Positions 60,050-64,000 of a DNA stretch of 64,000 bases are shown here, in pieces. The notes under the pieces were generated by a model that did no database searches, had not been told where the DNA came from, and saw nothing but the letters and a program-made list of their open reading frames with translations. The first letter of the stretch is position 1, and each line of letters begins with the position of its first letter. The stretch comes from Panicum virgatum (Eukaryota; Streptophyta; Magnoliopsida; Poales; Poaceae). The stretch is from NCBI RefSeq assembly GCF_016808335.1, contig NC_053153.1, positions 17,309,033-17,373,032 on the forward strand. The letters are read 5' to 3'. The position numbers and the translations under genes are program-made.

Positions 60050-60140
60050 AATCCGGACTATCCGGATTTTCACCCGGAATATCCGGGTACCCCCACCCGG
60101 AATATCCGGAACTATATCCGGAGTATCCGGGTATTCATGT
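60050..60140. repeat. TATCCGG motif cluster in the outer gypsy leader
   Basis: About six TATCCGG words, often as ccggaatatccgg, lie between the primer-binding site and gag. The same words are clustered in both LTRs of this element. Confidence 0.8.
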
Positions 60141-60391
60141 CACGTTTACATTATTCCCACCCACTAAATGCAAGAATCCTTTTAAATCAATGAATGGCAT
60201 GATGCACAATGCATGATCATCCTACGGTAACCTCTCAGCCCAAATCCACTGTCTACACGCGACTCTAATACTAACTCTATAGGGCTTAGTACGAATAACC
60301 CCACCCAATTTTACTTTAAATCAGAAACTCACTTTTAACTCAAGAAATTTTTAACAAAATAGTCGTACTCGTACCATCCCCAGTGCGTTTC

Positions 60392-60404
60392 GGCTCTGAT
60401 ACCA
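60392..60404 (-). other. Outer gypsy primer-binding site
   Basis: On the minus strand this reads TGGTATCAGAGCC, 2 bp from the LTR, the same primer tRNA as the inner element. Confidence 0.9.
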
Positions 60405-60406
60405 GC

Positions 60407-62979
60407 TGTGATAGAACCGCCAAATTAAATCTCTAATTAAGCGTAATGGCCGTCATTTGAACACATCGGGCGCATTAGCTTAACGGCTTAATTTGGCGAT
60501 CCTTTCTCAACCCACGGCCCGATCGAAACAACACCAGTAGTCCCCCGCGAAGGAGGGCGCAGATGGTACAAGCACAACATGATACTTGAAAATACAAACA
60601 CTATAGGAGGACGAAACATTAGGTTTTACATCCCGAGTTCAAATATACACATAATTACAAAAGTTGCATAATTTACAAACTTTACATCCGACGTACTGGA
60701 ATTCAAATAGACTAGATCCTACATCTACACTAGTCTTCAAAAGCCCTGACTAACCATGACCGGTCAGACCGGCCTGCGCAAAAACAGAAAGGCTGAACAC
60801 TCTGCCCACAAGTGTACAACCCGACAAAGCCCTAGCCTAAGGGTCTCGCTCCTCGACATGCCACCCCTCTGCATCCCGGCGGATGAACTTGACACAACAG
60901 GGGCAGAAGTCGACGTCCGGGTGTCCTGTAATAATAAATGTGGCAACAAACTCTGAGTATTCTAATACTCAGCAAGGCTTACCCGACCAGTGGGTATAAC
61001 TTAGCCCACATAACTAGACATGCAAGGCTTTTGGCTGGTGGTTATTTTTGCAGAAAGATCGACTAAAGTAGTTTCCTTACTTTCATTATTTTAGCTCCAG
61101 GTTCTATATAAATGAACTCTCACCTAATATTTGCATAGACCCTCTATAACAATCATGGTGGTGCAAGCAAACATGATTCAATGTGCTCAACATTTTATAT
61201 AATTATACATAACTAACATTATAACATTCTGCTACGATGCAGCAATGAGATCAAGGCCCTCATGACCGCGAGATATGGCGAATCGATCCGATTTAACCTT
61301 ACAATGTGGACCTAACCAACGGCACGCAAAAGCCCCGTCGGACTCCACGCACCAACCTTTCCCCACCCCGCCTCGAACTACAGGAACCAGCCCAACGACA
61401 TATGGTCAGCCAAGCTCAACGTGGGACCACCAAAAGTAAACATATGCATCCCAATTCTCCGCGACTACTCTACTCGCCCCAGGAGTTGGGTGCGGGTTCC
61501 TGTACTTTCGAAGTAAAGCAGTACTCGGCTTACCGGTTTCGACTACCTCCTACTCCCGGCATGCGGTTAATACAATTCAATCCCCGATCAGCACTGCCAC
61601 AACGACCGGTCCTTAACCGACACGGGCGGGGCTAAGACACCCAGGAACCCTGTCCTGCTGCCAAACCTAATACCATCATCCCCGCCCGGTCTCCCACCTT
61701 CGTATCCATTTCGATCCATTTCTCAAATACTGAAGTATAAAGATAATAATGCATCTCGCGAGTAACCGGCAATTACTCGTCTTCTAAAGTTTTCTTGTGT
61801 CTCGCAAGTGACACGAAGTCACCCGACTTCTACCGGACTTATTTAGCCTAGCACCGCTATCGACCTAGACATACTAGTAAAAACTCAAGGAAACCTAGGG
61901 ATTATGCAGCTAGGGTTCCAATCAATTCCTAATACGTAATGTGCAAGTAATAAATAAAACATATACATAGTGAATCATAATTTAAAATAATAGGACATGC
62001 ACCGGGGCTTGACTTGCGTCTGCTGCTCAGTACTAGGGTGAGATGGGCCTTGGGCCGACTCCTCGCGACCCTCCTGTTGCGGGGCTTGCCCCTGCGGCTC
62101 CTGTGGCTCCGCAACCACCTCGTACACGACTCCTTCAGCGGCGGCGTCTACACATATGCATATGATATGAGAATGTATGCAACATAATTTGAAACTTTGA
62201 AATAAACCTTAACCGAGTACCAATACTGCTACCCGAACAACCCGACGTTCAAAATCCTGCAAAACCCAGAATAACCGGATTAATACCCGGAATATCCGGA
62301 ATTTCCGGAGTATCCGGATTAATACCCAGAGTATCCGGGTTTGGCACAACTTTCGCCCCCAAAACTGAAACTTTGATTGAGGCAAAACCAACCCACAAAA
62401 TTTGAAACCCTTCTAGACCCTAGTAAAGTGATTCATAAGAAGATGATTGACCCAAAGGAAATCGCTTAACACATCCTAAAACGATCAAACCACTTAGCCC
62501 TAGCTTGGGTACCTTGAGGAAGCTTCCCTTGCAAGAAAAACTCGAAAATGAAACCACCCCAAGGTGGAATACCTGGAGAAGATGATTCCCCACGTCGATT
62601 TGAGCTTCTTTGGCCTTGGAAATGGATTGGGAGGGAAGGATTTGGAGTTTAGGGCTAAGGAGAGAGGAAGAGCTCGTGGAGAGAGTGAGGAGGAGTGAAA
62701 AACGGAGTAATAACGTTTGGGAACAGTCACCAAACCCAAAACACGTGATATACCACTCCAGGTCCGGAGTATCCGGGTTAATCCGGAGTTTCCGGTTTAA
62801 TACCCGGAGTATCCGGATATTTCCGGAAGTTCCGGGTACAAATTCCGGAGGTTCCGGTTTTCCGCAGACTCCAGAAAATGAAACTGAGTTTGAGCAGAGT
62901 TTTCGACTTGATTTTGCGACGGATTAACTCAGGTCACTAATTAATCAGTTAAGCCCAATTTTTAACACTCGGTGTTACA
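60407..62979 (-). repeat. Outer gypsy 5' LTR
   Basis: 2573 bp. It aligns with the 39305-41899 copy with scattered substitutions and small indels, including loss of about 24 bp from the TATCCGG cluster near 62765. More diverged than the inner pair, in keeping with an earlier insertion. Confidence 0.92.
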
Positions 62980-63445
62980 GGCACCGGGAGTTGGAGGCAC
63001 CAGGAACATCAAATCTCTTCCATGGGGGCATCCGGGCCAGGTGTTCTTCTTCAGCCAGCATAGAGACCAGTTCATCATCATTAGCTCGACATTTCCTGCC
63101 GTGTGGCAACCCTCGCCTCGTCCTTAGAGTGTGCTGGGTGGCACAACGCATCGGTTGCTGGTACATTGGAAACACAATGCCCGGTGCCCCCGCACACTGC
63201 CGACATCAAGTCTCTTGCGAGCGTCCATAACACGTCATCACCATGCTTTTCGGATCTGCTTGAATCGGAAGTGTACTGATCCTTTGAGTGCACGTCTGGA
63301 TGCAAAGAGTGCTTGCATGCATCTCTTCACATATCAGGAAGGGTGGGAAAATCACGTAGGGATTTATCTGATTTAACATGTATTTTTTTACCTTTTGTCC
63401 ATGCATTTCTACAGCCATGCAGTAGCACTGTATTATTTTGTTTTT
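62980..63445. repeat. Host segment duplication, copy B, right part
   Basis: Resumes copy B after the insertion ('gagttggaggcaccaggaac', 'catgggggcatccgggcc') and can be followed to about 63440 (ttttttaccttttgtccatg). 63446-63544 is spacer. Confidence 0.8.
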
Positions 63446-63544
63446 TAAAAAGGAGTAATTTAAACCTCCTTTATAAGGCATAGGTTCATTTTTCCAACTA
63501 TGAAATAAACCATCTAAAACATAACTCTGCCTTAACGCTCACGA

Positions 63545-64000
63545 CACTACTAAAAAAACTTAACTGAGGCGGGCAAAAATGATTAACAAAGACGGTTTTC
63601 GCAACCGCCTCAAACCAAACTTCACAGTAAATAGCATATTTTATGAGGCGGTTTTGTGCCCGCCTCAGTTAATAAAATAAAAATAATAAAAAAAGGAAAA
63701 ACTCGTGGCGAGCCCGCTGAGTCCATCATGGGCCCGCCAAGCCCATCTGAGCTGCCGGCGCCGCTCGCCGCCGCGCTGCCGCCGAGCACGAGTGGAGCGA
63801 GCGGATCTAAGCGGAGCAAGGGGCGGCAGCAATGGAGGGAGCGGATCTGAGTGGAGGGAGGGAGAGAGAGATTGAAGTTAGGGTTTGGCTCGGGTATATG
63901 GGTTTTATTAGGCTCGGTCCATTAACTGAAGCGAGGTTTATAAGAAAACCATTTTTGAAAATAGGAGTATTAACAGAGGCGGTCATCGTAAAGGTGACCG
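63545..64000. mobile_element. CACTA-type DNA transposon, left end only
   Basis: Begins CACTACTAAAAAAAC, followed by subterminal inverted words gaggcggg, gcaaccgcctc, gaggcggttttg and cccgcctcag, the usual CACTA/En-Spm end layout in grasses. A GC-rich patch (63700-63860) follows. The element runs out of the window, so its right end, size and autonomy are unknown. Confidence 0.75.

Larger units (their letters stand above)
39305..62979 (-). mobile_element. Older Ty3/gypsy retrotransposon carrying a nested element
   Basis: Read leftward. The 5' LTR is 60407-62979 and the 3' LTR is 39305-41899 (2573 and 2595 bp, TGT...ACA). The initiator tRNA-Met primer-binding site lies 2 bp from the 5' LTR, and an 'ttggagggaagat' polypurine tract precedes the 3' LTR. 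The flanks ggtgc / ggcac are an imperfect target duplication. Without the nested element (45008-58471) it would be about 10.2 kb. Gag and pol carry many stops. RT and integrase sequences and a C-terminal domain resembling a chromodomain suggest the Tekay/Del group of chromoviruses, from memory. Confidence 0.92.

Overview
This window is nuclear DNA of a grass, probably a panicoid, although the species cannot be fixed from sequence alone. Evidence for this is spliced plant genes, grass MITEs, Stowaway, LINE, CACTA and Mutator-type elements, and nested LTR retrotransposons primed by initiator tRNA-Met. Part 1 covers host genes in the left 37 kb; the rest is almost entirely retrotransposon.

Left part (1-36.6 kb). 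A duplicated non-coding tract and short repeats are followed by a broken grass-type gene with a DUF3615-like C-terminus (2979-6167, +). It is interrupted by a MITE and a frameshift, and a Stowaway MITE abuts its stop codon. Next come an intronless presenilin (8747-10093, -) and a large P-class PPR gene (13421-23205, -). The PPR gene's only intron holds a 5.7-kb Copia element with very short LTRs and an exact 5-bp target duplication, and a related solo LTR lies just past its stop. A Mutator-like element with ~180-bp TIRs and a GC-rich interior (24071-25638) follows. Then come a two-exon gene for an 83-aa protein (26655-28395, +), an eight-exon secreted glycerophosphodiester phosphodiesterase (29425-31910, -), a two-exon TOM5 gene (33501-35977, -) and a tRNA-Arg(ACG) gene (36486-36558, -).

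Right part (36.8-64 kb). A host segment of about 1.2 kb occurs twice. The second copy is split by a 23.7-kb insertion made of a decayed Ty3/gypsy element (39305-62979) that itself carries a younger Ty3/gypsy element (45008-58471, exact CACTG target duplication). The young element has 3.2-kb LTRs and an uninterrupted 1560-codon gag-pol frame, although the middle integrase Asp is Glu. Between its 5' LTR and gag lie two tandem, mutually homologous sense-strand accessory ORFs that match no family I recognise. Both accessory ORFs and gag start at an ATG immediately preceded by a splice-acceptor-like pyrimidine tract plus CAG. The window ends inside a CACTA-type transposon.

The host genes have unrelated functions (intramembrane proteolysis, organelle RNA processing, phospholipid turnover, mitochondrial import). 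They are neighbours, not a pathway. The most novel feature is the accessory-ORF module of the young gypsy element.
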